64,000 nt of DNA from Micromonospora sp. WMMD1102 (GCF_029626265.1 NZ_JARUBN010000001.1:8311001-8375000), one strand, 5' to 3'. Positions 16,268-25,698 are shown, counted from the first letter of the stretch. A program made the numbers and translations. Notes: generated by a model from the letters alone, not told the origin.

Positions 16268-19200
16268 TCAGGCCGCGATACTCCGGGCAGTCGCATAGAC
16301 GTCCGGTGGGAGCGGACTGTCGAGCCGCCACAGCACCCGCATCGGTCGACTGCCGGTGTGCGAGTCGTAGGTCATTCGGCCGGCATACAAGTACGGCGGC
16401 GCGCCGAGGTCGCCGTCCCGGACCTTCGTCTCCCGCACGAAGAGATGCACGGTCGACCCGATCTCGGCATGGCGGATGTACCGCTGTCCGGTCGGAGACG
16501 CCGCCGACGTGGTGCTCTGCGACTCCCATTGGAAGAACTCGTCGGTGATGGCTCGGTCGGCGTACATGGTGGTGGGAGAATAGTGGTGCTCAGACTTGCG
16601 GAGCGTGACGAAAAAGAGATCGGCCTGCTCTTCCGGGACCCACTTGACGCCCTCGCGAAGCTGGGTCGGGTTGGGTACGCCGAAGCCGGCACAGGCTTCG
16701 TCACGGCTGTATCGGGCGTGCACTCGTAGCGGGACGGTCGCCGAGACCGGTCCGGGCGTGAGCCGGTGGATGCGGTCTTCCAGCACGTCAGCCAGCTGGA
16801 CGAGTTCGTCGCACCGGTCGGAGTGCGCCCAGAGTCGCCGCAGCCCTTCCTCCGTGCGATCGAGCGGGATCTTGTTGCCCCACAACATGATGTGCAGAAG
16901 GTTTGCCAATCGTCCACCGCTCGGGCGTCGCTTGGCGGCGACCCGGCGAAGCATGGCGAGGCGGTCCGGGTCGTCCAGGTGCAGCATGCGACCGATGGCG
17001 GCGCCAAGGGCTACGTCATCTGATCCGACAGGGCCATCGCACAGGCCGGCTCGGCGACGGAGCCCGGTCCAGCCGCCGAGGCTCTTGCGACGGTAGATGT
17101 CATCCAGCTCCAGGCCGGTCTCGCGCAGGAAGTCGGCGAGGCTGACATCTCCGAGCTCCTGTAGCTCCTTGCTGAGGTAGGCCGTCGAGGTGGGCAGCGC
17201 GGCCTTGATGTTGGCCAGGACGATGTCCTTTGCTACCCGGTCGAGTTCGATGTGACAGCCGCTGGGCAGGTGAGGGAAGTCGTCTGCGACAGCCTGGGGC
17301 AGTCCTCGGCGGCTGACGCCGGTCAGTGCCCGCCATCGGAGGTCGAAGCGGAAGTTGGCGTGCTGACCGCCGATGAAGTCGAGCACGGTAAGGCAGCCTT
17401 TGCCCTCGTCAAGACGCAGGCCCCGACCGAGCTGCTGAAGAAAGATCGTCGCGCTCTCGGTGGGGCGCAGCATCAGGATCGTGTTGACCATAGGCAGGTC
17501 GACGCCCTCGTTGAACAGGTCGACGGTGAAAAGAACCCGCAGCTCGCCTCGGCGGAACTGGTCGATCAAACGCCTGCGTTGATCTGTGTCGAGGCGCGAG
17601 GTCACGGCTGCGGACCGTACCCCGGAACGATCGAACGACTCGGCCATGCGCTCGGCGTGGACGACGCTGACGCAGAAGGCCAATGCCCGCATCTGCGCGA
17701 CATCCACCTTGTCGCGTACGGCTCGCAGGATCTTCGAGGTGCGCGCCTGGTTGCCGGTGTAGAGCCCGCTCAGCTCACTTGGGTCATAGCCCTGGCCGCG
17801 CCGCCAGCGCAGCGTCGACAAGTCGACGTCGTCATGCAGCCCGAAGTATTGAAAGGGTGCCAGGAGTTGTCGTTCGAGCGCTTCCCACAGGTGCAGCTCG
17901 ACTGCTGTTCGTCCGTCGAACCAGCGACGCACGTCGCCGCCGTCCGCCCGGTCCGGTGTCGCGGTCAGGCCGAGGAGCACCCGGGGTTCGAGCCGTTTCA
18001 GGACGCGGGAGTACGTGGGTGCTTCGGCGTGGTGGAACTCGTCGACGATCACCATGTCAAACCGGTTGGGTGGCAGGTCTCCGTCGCCGAGCCGGTGCAG
18101 GGATTGGATCGAGGCGAAGACGTGCCGCCAGTCGCGTGGTTTCTCGCCCCCGACCAGCACCTCGCCGAAGCTGCCCTGGTGCAGTACTTGCCGGAAGACC
18201 GAGCGGCTCTGTCGGAGGATCTGCTCCTGGTGTGCGATGAAGAGCAGGCTGTCAACCTTGCGGTCGTTCCGGAGACGGCGGTAGTCCAGGGCGGCGACCA
18301 CCGTCTTGCCGGTGCCAGTGGCCATTACCACCAGGTTGCGGTGGCGGCCGTGGACCAGTCGCTCGGCTTCGAGGTCGGCGAGGATTTCCCGCTGGTAACC
18401 GTACGGGTGGACGTCGATGTTCGTGATCTCGATGTCGGCCTCGGCGGTGTCGATCAGCCGGTGAACGCGCGGGAGCCGTTGCCGGCGTTCATGCCGTAGA
18501 GCCTGACGGAGCCGGTCGCCATGCTCCGCCGGGTCGTACGCCTCAAAGGCCGGATCGTTCCAGTAGTCGGTGAACGTCGCCTCGAAGGTGTTGGTGACAT
18601 GTGGCTGCTCAAGACTGGAGACCCGGACATTCCACTCCAGGCCGTCGACCAGAGCTGCGCGGGACAGGTTAGAGGAGCCGACGTACGCGGTGACGACCCC
18701 ACTGGCCCGGCGAAAGAGCCAGGCTTTGGCGTGCAGCCGGGTGGTCTTCGTCTCGTACGACACCTTGACTTCGGCGCCCAGTTCGGAGAGCCGATCCACT
18801 GCGCGTTGGTCAGTAGCGCCGAGGTAGGTCGTGGTGATGACTCGGAGACGGCCGCCCCGAGCGATCAACTCCCGGACGGATCGTTCCAGCATGCGTACGC
18901 CGTACCAGGTGATGAAGGCGCAGAGCAGGTCGACATGGTCTGCCGAGGCCATCTCGGCGTTGACCTCATGGCCGATGCGTGGCTGATGCCGCCCGTTGAC
19001 CAGGAGAGCGCCGGTTGACAGCGGAGTGGTAGGCCGGACGGGGAACTGCGGCGCGGCTGGTGGTGTCGGAGGCTGCGCAATGGCCGTGAGGAGCTGCCGG
19101 TGCGCCTCAGCCAGCTGGTCATCGTTCCCGACCGCTCGCGGCTCGATGTCGGCGATGCGCTCGGCGATGCGGTTGGCCATCTCGATCTGCCTGGCGAGTC

Positions 19201-19393
19201 GCTCGCTGTCGCTGCCGCCGACGGAGCGCAGCGCGCGTTGGACCAGGGTGGTGATATGCCGTGCCAGCACGACGTGGGCATCCGCTGGGTCAAGGTCGGC
19301 TCGTTCGACCAGTTCCGGATCGAAGGCCCGAAGCTTGCTCGCGAGCCTGTTGGTGATGAGGTGTTCGTAGATGCCCCGCGCCAGCTCCGTCAC
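16268..19393 (-). CDS. PLD nuclease-SF2 helicase-DUF3427 protein
   Basis: A 1041-residue multidomain protein. After a helical N-terminus, a phospholipase-D-type nuclease domain is at about 165-290 (LHAKAWLF with GSSNLSRAAL). An SF2 helicase follows: motif I MATGTGKTVVAAL (about 375), motif II VDEFHHAEAP, motif III LLGLTATPDRADG, motif VI QLGRGLRLDEGKG. The last ~350 residues match the layout of DUF3427 proteins. Such fusions are common in bacterial defence islands and in restriction-like systems. It is convergent to helicase D and divergent from the SitI3-like gene. Confidence 0.85.
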   Translation of the reverse strand: MTELARGIYEHLITNRLASKLRAFDPELVERADLDPADAHVVLARHITTLVQRALRSVGGSDSERLARQIEMANRIAERIADIEPRAVGNDDQLAEAHRQLLTAIAQPPTPPAAPQFPVRPTTPLSTGALLVNGRHQPRIGHEVNAEMASADHVDLLCAFITWYGVRMLERSVRELIARGGRLRVITTTYLGATDQRAVDRLSELGAEVKVSYETKTTRLHAKAWLFRRASGVVTAYVGSSNLSRAALVDGLEWNVRVSSLEQPHVTNTFEATFTDYWNDPAFEAYDPAEHGDRLRQALRHERRQRLPRVHRLIDTAEADIEITNIDVHPYGYQREILADLEAERLVHGRHRNLVVMATGTGKTVVAALDYRRLRNDRKVDSLLFIAHQEQILRQSRSVFRQVLHQGSFGEVLVGGEKPRDWRHVFASIQSLHRLGDGDLPPNRFDMVIVDEFHHAEAPTYSRVLKRLEPRVLLGLTATPDRADGGDVRRWFDGRTAVELHLWEALERQLLAPFQYFGLHDDVDLSTLRWRRGQGYDPSELSGLYTGNQARTSKILRAVRDKVDVAQMRALAFCVSVVHAERMAESFDRSGVRSAAVTSRLDTDQRRRLIDQFRRGELRVLFTVDLFNEGVDLPMVNTILMLRPTESATIFLQQLGRGLRLDEGKGCLTVLDFIGGQHANFRFDLRWRALTGVSRRGLPQAVADDFPHLPSGCHIELDRVAKDIVLANIKAALPTSTAYLSKELQELGDVSLADFLRETGLELDDIYRRKSLGGWTGLRRRAGLCDGPVGSDDVALGAAIGRMLHLDDPDRLAMLRRVAAKRRPSGGRLANLLHIMLWGNKIPLDRTEEGLRRLWAHSDRCDELVQLADVLEDRIHRLTPGPVSATVPLRVHARYSRDEACAGFGVPNPTQLREGVKWVPEEQADLFFVTLRKSEHHYSPTTMYADRAITDEFFQWESQSTTSAASPTGQRYIRHAEIGSTVHLFVRETKVRDGDLGAPPYLYAGRMTYDSHTGSRPMRVLWRLDSPLPPDVYATARSIAA

Positions 19394-19453
19394 CTCGGAG
19401 AGGCTAGCGGCTCGTCCGTTGCGTTGGATGGACTCGTAAGATAGGCACCGCTC

Positions 19454-19911
19454 ATGGCAATGGAATACGTGCTGTACGCCTCCGCCGACCTGGCGGCCGA
19501 AAAGCTTCGGACTTTCATCGCGAATGCCACCGGCGGCGAGGTCCTGGGCAACTTCGTCCGGTGTGACGCGCTTGACGTGACCGCTCGCGAGGAAGATCCG
19601 GACGAGCTGTCGCCGGCGCCAACATCCTCGGCTTCGACCATCGGGTGACCGCGACGTTTCGGTTGTCGAACCGGGCCACCGAAGACGCGCGTGACGATGC
19701 CACCCGGGCGATGATCCGGGTGGTACTGGCGTTCTTCAACGACTATCCGGCGTACGGCTTGCTGCTGTACAACGGCGAGCGGATCATCCTGCAGCGGGTG
19801 CAGGGCCCCGGTGGGATCGACAGCGACTGGGAGGACTGGGCAGAGATGTCCGGTATGCGGCAGTTGGTCGCCGGCCTGGAGAGTCGCCGCCTGCCGCAGC
19901 CCCTGCTGTAG
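19454..19911 (+). pseudogene. SitI3-family immunity-like gene, frameshifted
   Basis: Two frames together read as one SitI3-like protein. 19454-19648 gives MAMEYVLYASADLAAEKL up to about residue 55. The sequence then continues in another frame through GANILGFDHRVTATFRLSN and LLLYNGERIILQRVQG to the stop at 19911. The change of frame falls within about 19600-19620 and is explained by a one-base indel. SitI3 proteins are immunity proteins of contact-dependent toxins (known from Myxococcus). Either a decayed immunity gene or a sequencing error; a reinitiating ATG-less GTG at 19645 makes a split gene less likely. Confidence 0.7.
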
Positions 19912-19924
19912 CTCCGGCAGAGAC

Positions 19925-19950
19925 GGCAACCCCGGCCGGTGGGGGTTGCC
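19925..19950 (+). terminator. Hairpin terminator after the SitI3-like gene
   Basis: A perfect 9-base stem, GGCAACCCC pairing with GGGGTTGCC, with an 8-base loop, starts 13 bases after the stop at 19911. No U-tract, as is usual in high-GC actinomycetes. Confidence 0.6.
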
Positions 19951-19989
19951 GGCGCGGCGTCCAGTGCCGCGAGCTGTGCAGAAACTTAA

Positions 19990-20079
19990 GGGTTGCGGCG
20001 CCAGCGCACGGCGTGGGAGCACCGCCTGGACCGCCTCGGCGCGGTCCTCGACGACCAGAAGAAGGAGCCAGGATCATGA
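19990..20079 (+). pseudogene. C-terminal remnant of an ArsR-family regulator
   Basis: The frame ending TGA at 20077-20079 encodes about 29 residues, including QRTAWEHRLDRLGAVLDDQK, the usual C-terminal helix of ArsR regulators that precede AHSA1 genes. A stop codon at 19987-19989 closes the frame upstream, so the DNA-binding domain is missing. Its stop overlaps the AHSA1 start by 4 bases, the normal arrangement of the intact pair. The break lies just after the terminator of the previous gene, suggesting a deletion joint there. Confidence 0.7.
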
Positions 20080-20519
20080 CCGGACACTCGGTGAAACACA
20101 GCACGTTCATGCTGGAGCGGACCTACGCCGCCGCACCCGCCGCGGTCTTCGCGGCTTGGTCCGACCGCGACACGAAGGCGAAGTGGTTCGCGGCCGAGGA
20201 CGACCGCTACACGCTGGACTTCCGGGTCGGCGGCACCGAGGCCGTACACGGCAGCGTCCCGGCCGACCTCGTCGCGCGGAGCGAATACCACGACATCGTC
20301 CCCGGCGAGCGCATCGTCTACACCACCGCCCTGTTCGGTGACCGGGTCCTCTCGACCGTGTCGCTGACCACTGTGCAGTTCGCCCGCGACGGTGACGGGA
20401 CGCGCCTGGTGCTCACCGAACAGGGCACCTTCCTGGACGACCAGGAACAGCCCGGGTGGCGCGAGCAGGGCACCGGTGACTGGTTGGACGCCCTCGGCCG
20501 GCACGTGGCCCAGCGATGA
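20076..20519 (+). CDS. SRPBCC/AHSA1-family protein
   Basis: A 147-residue START-like (SRPBCC) protein of the Aha1-like, bacterial group: N-terminal FMLERTYAAAPAAVFAAWSD, KAKWFAAEDD in the first third, GGTEAVHGSVP, and a C-terminal amphipathic helix DWLDALGRHVAQR. The fold binds hydrophobic ligands; no enzyme activity is certain. The ATG at 20076 has an AAGGAG site (20061-20066). It is the intact middle gene of an operon whose regulator and following gene are both truncated, so its control has probably changed. Confidence 0.85.
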   Translation: MTGHSVKHSTFMLERTYAAAPAAVFAAWSDRDTKAKWFAAEDDRYTLDFRVGGTEAVHGSVPADLVARSEYHDIVPGERIVYTTALFGDRVLSTVSLTTVQFARDGDGTRLVLTEQGTFLDDQEQPGWREQGTGDWLDALGRHVAQR

Positions 20520-20764
20520 CGGCGGACAGCGAGCGGCAGATTCGCGAGCTGCTGGAGGCCAGGACCCGCGCCTTCGGCCGCCGCGATGCCGGCACGGCGG
20601 CCACCGCCTACCACGAAGACCTTGTGCTGTACGACGCGGTCGGCCCGTTCGTCCGCTGCGACGAGGATCCGACCGGCCGGCTGGAGAGGTGGATCGCGTC
20701 GTACCGCACGGCAATTGGGCACGAGATCTGCGACCTGGAGGTCACCGCCGGACCCGATCTGTAA
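20516..20764 (+). pseudogene. SnoaL/NTF2-like protein, C-terminally truncated
   Basis: 82 residues matching only the first half of a SnoaL-like (NTF2 fold) protein: a helical start RQIRELLEARTRAFGRRDAG, AYHEDLVLYD and GRLERWIASYRTAIGHEI. Full members are about 130-140 residues, with a C-terminal sheet that is absent here; the frame stops at EVTAGPDL. The start overlaps the AHSA1 stop (ATGA). It probably lost its 3' half by deletion. Confidence 0.65.
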
Positions 20765-20875
20765 GTTCGCCGACCCACCTGCCCCGGAATCGCCGCCACC
20801 ATCCCGGCCTGTCACCGGGCGGCGCCCCGTCGACAGCACGGAGCAGGACCAGCAGCCCCGCAACGGCGGTTACTG

Positions 20876-21121
20876 GTGAGCGCGGCGAACTGGGTGATCC
20901 ACCTGCCGACCACCCTCACCGAGCGGCAGGCGGCCGTCGAACTGCTCGTCGCGCTGCGCACCTCCCTGGCACATATGCCCGTACTCGACTTCGGGGAGGC
21001 GACCGTGTCGGAGGAGGACGAGCAGTCGACGCGTACCCGAATCTGGTGTGACGCCCCGATCGGCGAGCCCCGCGCCGGCGCCGGCAGCCGGCGCTGCGAG
21101 CGGCTGGTCGACCACCCCTGA
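20876..21121 (+). CDS. Small hypothetical protein
   Basis: An 81-residue frame from GTG 20876. The first 60 residues look like a real folded domain (WVIHLPTTLTERQAAVELLVALR), while the last 20 are Arg/Gly-rich and may be read-out beyond a deletion. No ribosome site is clear. I do not recognise a family. Confidence 0.4.
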   Translation: MSAANWVIHLPTTLTERQAAVELLVALRTSLAHMPVLDFGEATVSEEDEQSTRTRIWCDAPIGEPRAGAGSRRCERLVDHP

Positions 21122-21135
21122 CCCTGCGCCGCCCA

Positions 21136-21471
21136 CTAACGGCGACCGACGTGCCCCTCGAAGTCGGCCGAGACGTCGTGGTGGCTGACCCGCTCGTCCC
21201 AGCGGGTCAGCACCCGCCGGGCCGGCTCCGCGACGACAGCCCGCTCCGGATCCTCTCCGGCGAACGCGCGTACGTCGTCCATGCTGGCGAAGAAGGTGAG
21301 CGAGGTGAACAGGACCTCGTCGCCGTCCTGTCGGCGCAACAGACGGGCACCGGAGAAGCCGGGGACCTGCTGGAGGTGTTCGGCGACCTCGGACCGGTAG
21401 TGACGCTCGTAGTCGTCCGCCGTCGCCACCGGAGCCCATCCCTGCCACATCCGCGCGATCATCGTCGCCAC
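21136..21471 (-). CDS. Antibiotic biosynthesis monooxygenase-like (ABM) domain protein
   Basis: A 111-residue single ferredoxin-like alpha/beta barrel protein: MIARMWQGWAP, a helix DDYERHYRSEVAEHLQQVPGF, then ARLLRRQDGDEVLFTSLTFF and a second helix SMDDVRAFAGED. This is the dimeric ABM/YgiN pattern, associated with quinone or polyketide oxidation or heme degradation. The His pair in the C-terminal part (VSHHDVSAD) fits some family members. Divergent from the next gene. The real start may be the second Met (residue 4). Confidence 0.75.
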   Translation of the reverse strand: MATMIARMWQGWAPVATADDYERHYRSEVAEHLQQVPGFSGARLLRRQDGDEVLFTSLTFFASMDDVRAFAGEDPERAVVAEPARRVLTRWDERVSHHDVSADFEGHVGRR

Positions 21472-21607
21472 CCGTTCCTTCCCGAGCCGTCAATGCCGGT
21501 GCCATCCAACACGGTGCCTGTCCAGCCGTGCCGACCATCCCGGTGCGTCGATGGCGAAATGTGCCAGGATAGTCGTACATGGATGTCTGGGCTGCGGGAG
21601 GACCTCG

Positions 21608-22177
21608 GTGGCGTTCTGGCGCGTCATGGACCGTGTCCGGCTCGAAGCCGGGCACGTCCTCGACCGCCCGTCCGCGCAGGGTATGCACAGCATCCAGTAC
21701 TGCGAGACCGCCCGGATCGCGATCCGCCCGGCGCACGGCAAGGCGGCCCAGTCGATCCACTGCGGACATTGCGGACAGCTCGTCCCGTTCACCGTCTTCT
21801 CCGTCGCGTTGACCCGGTGGCGTCGCTGCTACGCCTACGGGTTGGGTGTCGCCCTGCTGGGTGTCGCCGTGCTGCTCTACGGCGTCGGCATCGACGCGGT
21901 CGTCGGGGCCGACAACCCGGTGTGGCCGCTGCTGCTCGCCGGTGCGGAGACGACCCTGATCGTGCTGGCCGGCACGGTGCTCGGCTACGCCGCCGTGTTC
22001 GAGCACGGGGTCCGGTCACCGCTGCTCTGGCGCGGCGGCGGAGTACCCCGCGACGGGCACCTGGCGATGGTCGACCCGCACCTCGGCCGGAAGCCGTCGG
22101 CCCGCGACGGCCGCCTGGTCCCGTCGGTCCACCACCATCCGCCGGACGAGTATCCGAGAAGGTCGGGTTGCGCCTGA
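21608..22177 (+). CDS. Two-TM membrane protein with CxxC zinc-ribbon-like knuckle
   Basis: About 189 residues from GTG 21608, set by GGGAG at 21596-21600. A soluble N-terminal part carries CGHCGQL. Two hydrophobic segments follow (about residues 81-105, YGLGVALLGVAVLLYG, and about 112-138, LLLAGAETTLIVLAG), then a His/Pro-rich tail. I do not recognise a named family. The CGHC knuckle with only one more distant Cys (QYCETAR) may bind a metal. Confidence 0.55.
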   Translation: MAFWRVMDRVRLEAGHVLDRPSAQGMHSIQYCETARIAIRPAHGKAAQSIHCGHCGQLVPFTVFSVALTRWRRCYAYGLGVALLGVAVLLYGVGIDAVVGADNPVWPLLLAGAETTLIVLAGTVLGYAAVFEHGVRSPLLWRGGGVPRDGHLAMVDPHLGRKPSARDGRLVPSVHHHPPDEYPRRSGCA

Positions 22178-22341
22178 ACGACGGGAGCCCGTGCCGGAAC
22201 CCCTTCGTGCAGGTCAACTGCCGGTCCGGCTCGGCAGGCCGGTGAAGCCGCGATGAAACGGCTACCTGCTCCACTGGCGACGGCAGGTCGGTTCGTCGTT
22301 CGAGCGTGACACCAGATGAAGCGTCAGACAGAGGGAGTTCT

Positions 22342-23658
22342 GTGGTAGCCAGGCGAACGTTGTTGAGAGGTACGGCCGCGGTCGGAGTGTCGGCGGTGAC
22401 CGGTGGCGTGCTGGCGGGCGCTTCGGCCGGGCCGGCGTCGGCCGGCGGCACCGGGGGAGGGCACCAGCCGTGGCGGACGGGTCTCTCCCGCCTGCACGAC
22501 GCCATGGCGGCTCGGGTCGCGCAGGGCAAACTCGTCGGGCTCGTCTATCTCGTCGCCCACCGGGGCGCGGTGCACGTCGGAACGCTCGGATCCCTGGCGC
22601 CGGACGGCGCCAAGCCGATGCGGCGTGACACGCCGTTCCGGATCGCCTCGATGACTAAGCCGGTCGTCGCGGCGGCGGCGATGATGCTGGTGGAGGAGGG
22701 CCGGCTCGCGCTGCACGAGCCGGTCGACCGGCTGCTTCCCGAGCTGGCCGGTCGGCGCGTGCTCAGCCGGGTCAACGGGCCGCTCGACCAGACCGTTCCG
22801 GCGTCGCGCCCGGTCACCGTCGAAGACCTCCTGACCTTCCGGCTGGGCCATGGGCTGATCTTCGAACCGAGTTTCCAGCCGCCGTACCCGGTGATCGAGG
22901 CCGCGAAGGAAATGCGGCTGGTGATGGCGGAGCCGGATCCACGCACACCGCACGGGCCGGACGAGTGGATCCGGCGCTTCGGCACCCTGCCGTTGATGCA
23001 CCAGCCCGGCGAACGCTGGCAGTACAACACCGGGTCGCTCGTGCTCGGTGTGCTTGTCGCGCGGGCCTCGGGGCGACCGTTGCAGGAATTCCTGCGCGAG
23101 CGGCTGTTCCGGCCGCTGGGCATGCGACACACGGGATTCTCTCTGCCGGCCGCCGACGCGCGCCGGATGCCCGGCCTCTACGCGGCGGACCCGGCGACCG
23201 GACAGTTGCGGCTACAGCCGGTCTCGCTGCCGCAGGAGTGGACCCGGCCGCCCGCGTTCCCCTCCGGCGCCGCTGGGCTGGTGTCGACCATCGACGACTA
23301 CCTGGCGTTCAGCCGGATGCTGCTCGACGGGGGCGTCCGGCACGGCCGGCGCCTGCTCTCGGCGGAATCGGTCCGACTGCTGACGACCAACCACCTGACG
23401 CCGCAGCAGCTCGCCTCGGCCGGGACGTACCCGCTGATGGGACGCGGCTGGGGCTACGGCATGGGGGTCACCGTCGTGCCGGACGAGATTTCCGAGCCGG
23501 GCCGCTACGGCTGGGAGGGCGGCTACGGCACCGCCTGGTTCAACGACCCGAACCGGGACCTGATCGCGATCGCGCTGACCCAGACCGTCGACTTCCTCTC
23601 CGACGGCGGGTCCGACGAGTTCCAGCGGCTGGCGGCGGCAGCCTGCGTACGAAGTTGA
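22342..23658 (+). CDS. Tat-exported beta-lactamase-family serine hydrolase
   Basis: A 438-residue class C beta-lactamase/D-Ala-D-Ala carboxypeptidase-like hydrolase. The N-terminal twin-arginine signal ARRTLLRG with an AXA site (GPASA) suggests folded export. The nucleophile is in IASMTKP (S-x-x-K), the second motif is YNTGS (Y-x-N), and the GWEGGYGT loop near the C-terminus stands for the KTG-like third motif. GTG 22342 follows a good GAGGGAG site at 22331-22337. Substrate is unknown; esterase activity is as likely as beta-lactamase. Confidence 0.88.
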   Translation: MVARRTLLRGTAAVGVSAVTGGVLAGASAGPASAGGTGGGHQPWRTGLSRLHDAMAARVAQGKLVGLVYLVAHRGAVHVGTLGSLAPDGAKPMRRDTPFRIASMTKPVVAAAAMMLVEEGRLALHEPVDRLLPELAGRRVLSRVNGPLDQTVPASRPVTVEDLLTFRLGHGLIFEPSFQPPYPVIEAAKEMRLVMAEPDPRTPHGPDEWIRRFGTLPLMHQPGERWQYNTGSLVLGVLVARASGRPLQEFLRERLFRPLGMRHTGFSLPAADARRMPGLYAADPATGQLRLQPVSLPQEWTRPPAFPSGAAGLVSTIDDYLAFSRMLLDGGVRHGRRLLSAESVRLLTTNHLTPQQLASAGTYPLMGRGWGYGMGVTVVPDEISEPGRYGWEGGYGTAWFNDPNRDLIAIALTQTVDFLSDGGSDEFQRLAAAACVRS

Positions 23659-23734
23659 CGGTCCGAGGGTCCTGACGGTCCGCCGAGTCGGCACGTACTG
23701 TCGGCGGACCGTCCCGGGATCCGAGGAGACGTCC

Positions 23735-25594
23735 ATGGCACAGCAGCCGAGCCGGCGCGACTTCCTCCAGGGCGCCGGACTTGTCGGAGCCGGGCTGGTC
23801 AGCGGCGGCACCGCCGGAGCGCTGCTGCCGCCCGCCACCCTCGCCTGGCAGCGGCTCGGCGGCGACGACGAGTCCGGCACCGACCCCGGCTCACCCCGGT
23901 TCACCATCGCCGTCATCCCGGACACCCAGTATCTCTTCGACGGTGAGCGGAGCGACCCGGAGCCGCTGGCCGCGACGCTACGCTGGATCGTGGCGCACCG
24001 GGCGGAGCGGAACATCGTCTTCACCGCCCACCTCGGCGACATCGTGCAGAACGGCGCCCCCGCCGAGCTGGCCCGAGCCGGCGAGGTCTTCGGGATCCTC
24101 GACCGGCACCGGGTGCCGTACAGCGTGCTGGGTGGGAACCACGACGTCGACCCGTCCCGCACCGACGACGTACGCGGGCCGAGCGGCTATCTGGAGGTCT
24201 TCGGGCCGCACCGGTTCCGCCACCTGCCGACGTACGGCGGTGCGACGCCGGACGGCTACAACACGTACCACGTCGTCCCCGCCGCCGGGCGGGACTGGCT
24301 GCTGCTGGCGCTGGACTGGCGGCCGTCGGACGGCACCCTCGACTGGGCCCGGTCGGTGCTGGCGGCGCATCCGGGCAGCCCGGCGATCCTGACCACGCAC
24401 GAACTGGCCGACGCCGACCACACCGGCGCCACCTGGCTCGCCGGGCACGGCCAGCGGCTCTGGGACCGGCTGGTCCGGGACAGCGACCAAATCTTCCTCA
24501 GCCTGAACGGGCACTACTGGCCGCCGGGCCGGCTGGTGCTGCGCAACTCCGCCGGCCGGGACACGCACGTGCACGTCACCAACTACCAGGACAGGTACTA
24601 CGGCGGCAGCGGGATGCTCCGGCTCTACTCGTTCGACCTGGCCCGGAACACCGTCGACGTCGAGACGCTCTCGCCGTGGATCCTCGGGCAGCCGCCGCGG
24701 GAGCGTACCGCGCCGGCCCGGCGGGAGGTCGAGCTGACCGACCCGGCCAACCGGTTCAGCCTGGCCGTCGACTTCGCCGAGCGGTTCGCCGGCTTCGCCC
24801 CGGTCACCCGCCGCCCGCCGCGCGGACCGGCCACCGTGGTCGGCGACGGGATCGTGGCGTACTGGCGCTTCGACCAGCGGCCGGACGGCGAGGCGGTGCC
24901 GGAGAGCTTCCGGATCGACGACCTCTCCGGCCGGGGCAATCCGCTGACCCGGGTCAGCCTGCCCGGCAGCGGGCCGGCGGCGCTGCGCTGGTCGGCCGAA
25001 CACCACGCCGACCAGCCGGCGCACGCCAGCCTGTTCTTCACCGGCGGCAGTCGACCACCCCGGGGTGGCTACCTGCGTACCGTCGACGGCGCCCCGCTGA
25101 ACGCCGCCACGTTCCCGCACGGCTACACCGTCGAGGCGTACCTGAAACTGCCGCCCGACGTCCGGGAAACCGACTCGGCCGGGATGTGCGTGCTGAGCCG
25201 CGCCGGCACCGGCCGGGACGTCGGCAAGACCGGGGGCGACCCGGCGGAGCCGGTCGCGCTGCTCGGCTTCTCCGCCGGGATGGCGTTGAGGTGGGCGGTC
25301 TTCCCGGTCGGACTCGACGGCATCGTCGCCAACTGGAGCCACGAGCTGCGGCCCGGCGAGTGGGTGCACGTCGCCGTGGTGAACGACGGCCGGCTCAGCA
25401 CTCTCTACGTCGACGGCGCCCGGTTGCTGCGCAACCCCACCACCCCGGCGTCCGGGCTGGCCACCGCCGGCGAGCCGTGGCTGGTCGGGGCGTACCACCG
25501 GGACCGGGTGGTGTGGCAGGGCTTCTACGGGTGGATCGGGGACATCCGGATCGCGGACCGGCCACTGCCGCCCGACCGCTTCCTGCTGGCCTGA
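23735..25594 (+). CDS. Tat-exported metallophosphoesterase with C-terminal LamG domain
   Basis: A 619-residue exported protein. SRRDFLQG forms a twin-arginine signal. The calcineurin-like phosphoesterase domain (about 55-340) shows the metal ligands: VIPDTQYL, HLGDIVQNG, LGGNHDVD and SLNGHYW. Residues about 385-619 form a concanavalin/LamG module (VEAYLKLPPD, LSTLYVDGARL, FYGWIGDIRIADRPL), which binds carbohydrate or protein outside the cell. The family includes cell-wall or phosphodiester hydrolases. GGAGAC before ATG 23735 supports the start. Confidence 0.88.
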   Translation: MAQQPSRRDFLQGAGLVGAGLVSGGTAGALLPPATLAWQRLGGDDESGTDPGSPRFTIAVIPDTQYLFDGERSDPEPLAATLRWIVAHRAERNIVFTAHLGDIVQNGAPAELARAGEVFGILDRHRVPYSVLGGNHDVDPSRTDDVRGPSGYLEVFGPHRFRHLPTYGGATPDGYNTYHVVPAAGRDWLLLALDWRPSDGTLDWARSVLAAHPGSPAILTTHELADADHTGATWLAGHGQRLWDRLVRDSDQIFLSLNGHYWPPGRLVLRNSAGRDTHVHVTNYQDRYYGGSGMLRLYSFDLARNTVDVETLSPWILGQPPRERTAPARREVELTDPANRFSLAVDFAERFAGFAPVTRRPPRGPATVVGDGIVAYWRFDQRPDGEAVPESFRIDDLSGRGNPLTRVSLPGSGPAALRWSAEHHADQPAHASLFFTGGSRPPRGGYLRTVDGAPLNAATFPHGYTVEAYLKLPPDVRETDSAGMCVLSRAGTGRDVGKTGGDPAEPVALLGFSAGMALRWAVFPVGLDGIVANWSHELRPGEWVHVAVVNDGRLSTLYVDGARLLRNPTTPASGLATAGEPWLVGAYHRDRVVWQGFYGWIGDIRIADRPLPPDRFLLA

Positions 25595-25698
25595 CCTCCA
25601 CCAGCGCCCGGACCCACCAGCGCCCGGACCCAGCAGCGCCTGGACCCCTGTCGGCGACCGCACGCTGCCGGGGTGGACGACCGATAGAGTCGGACGGC

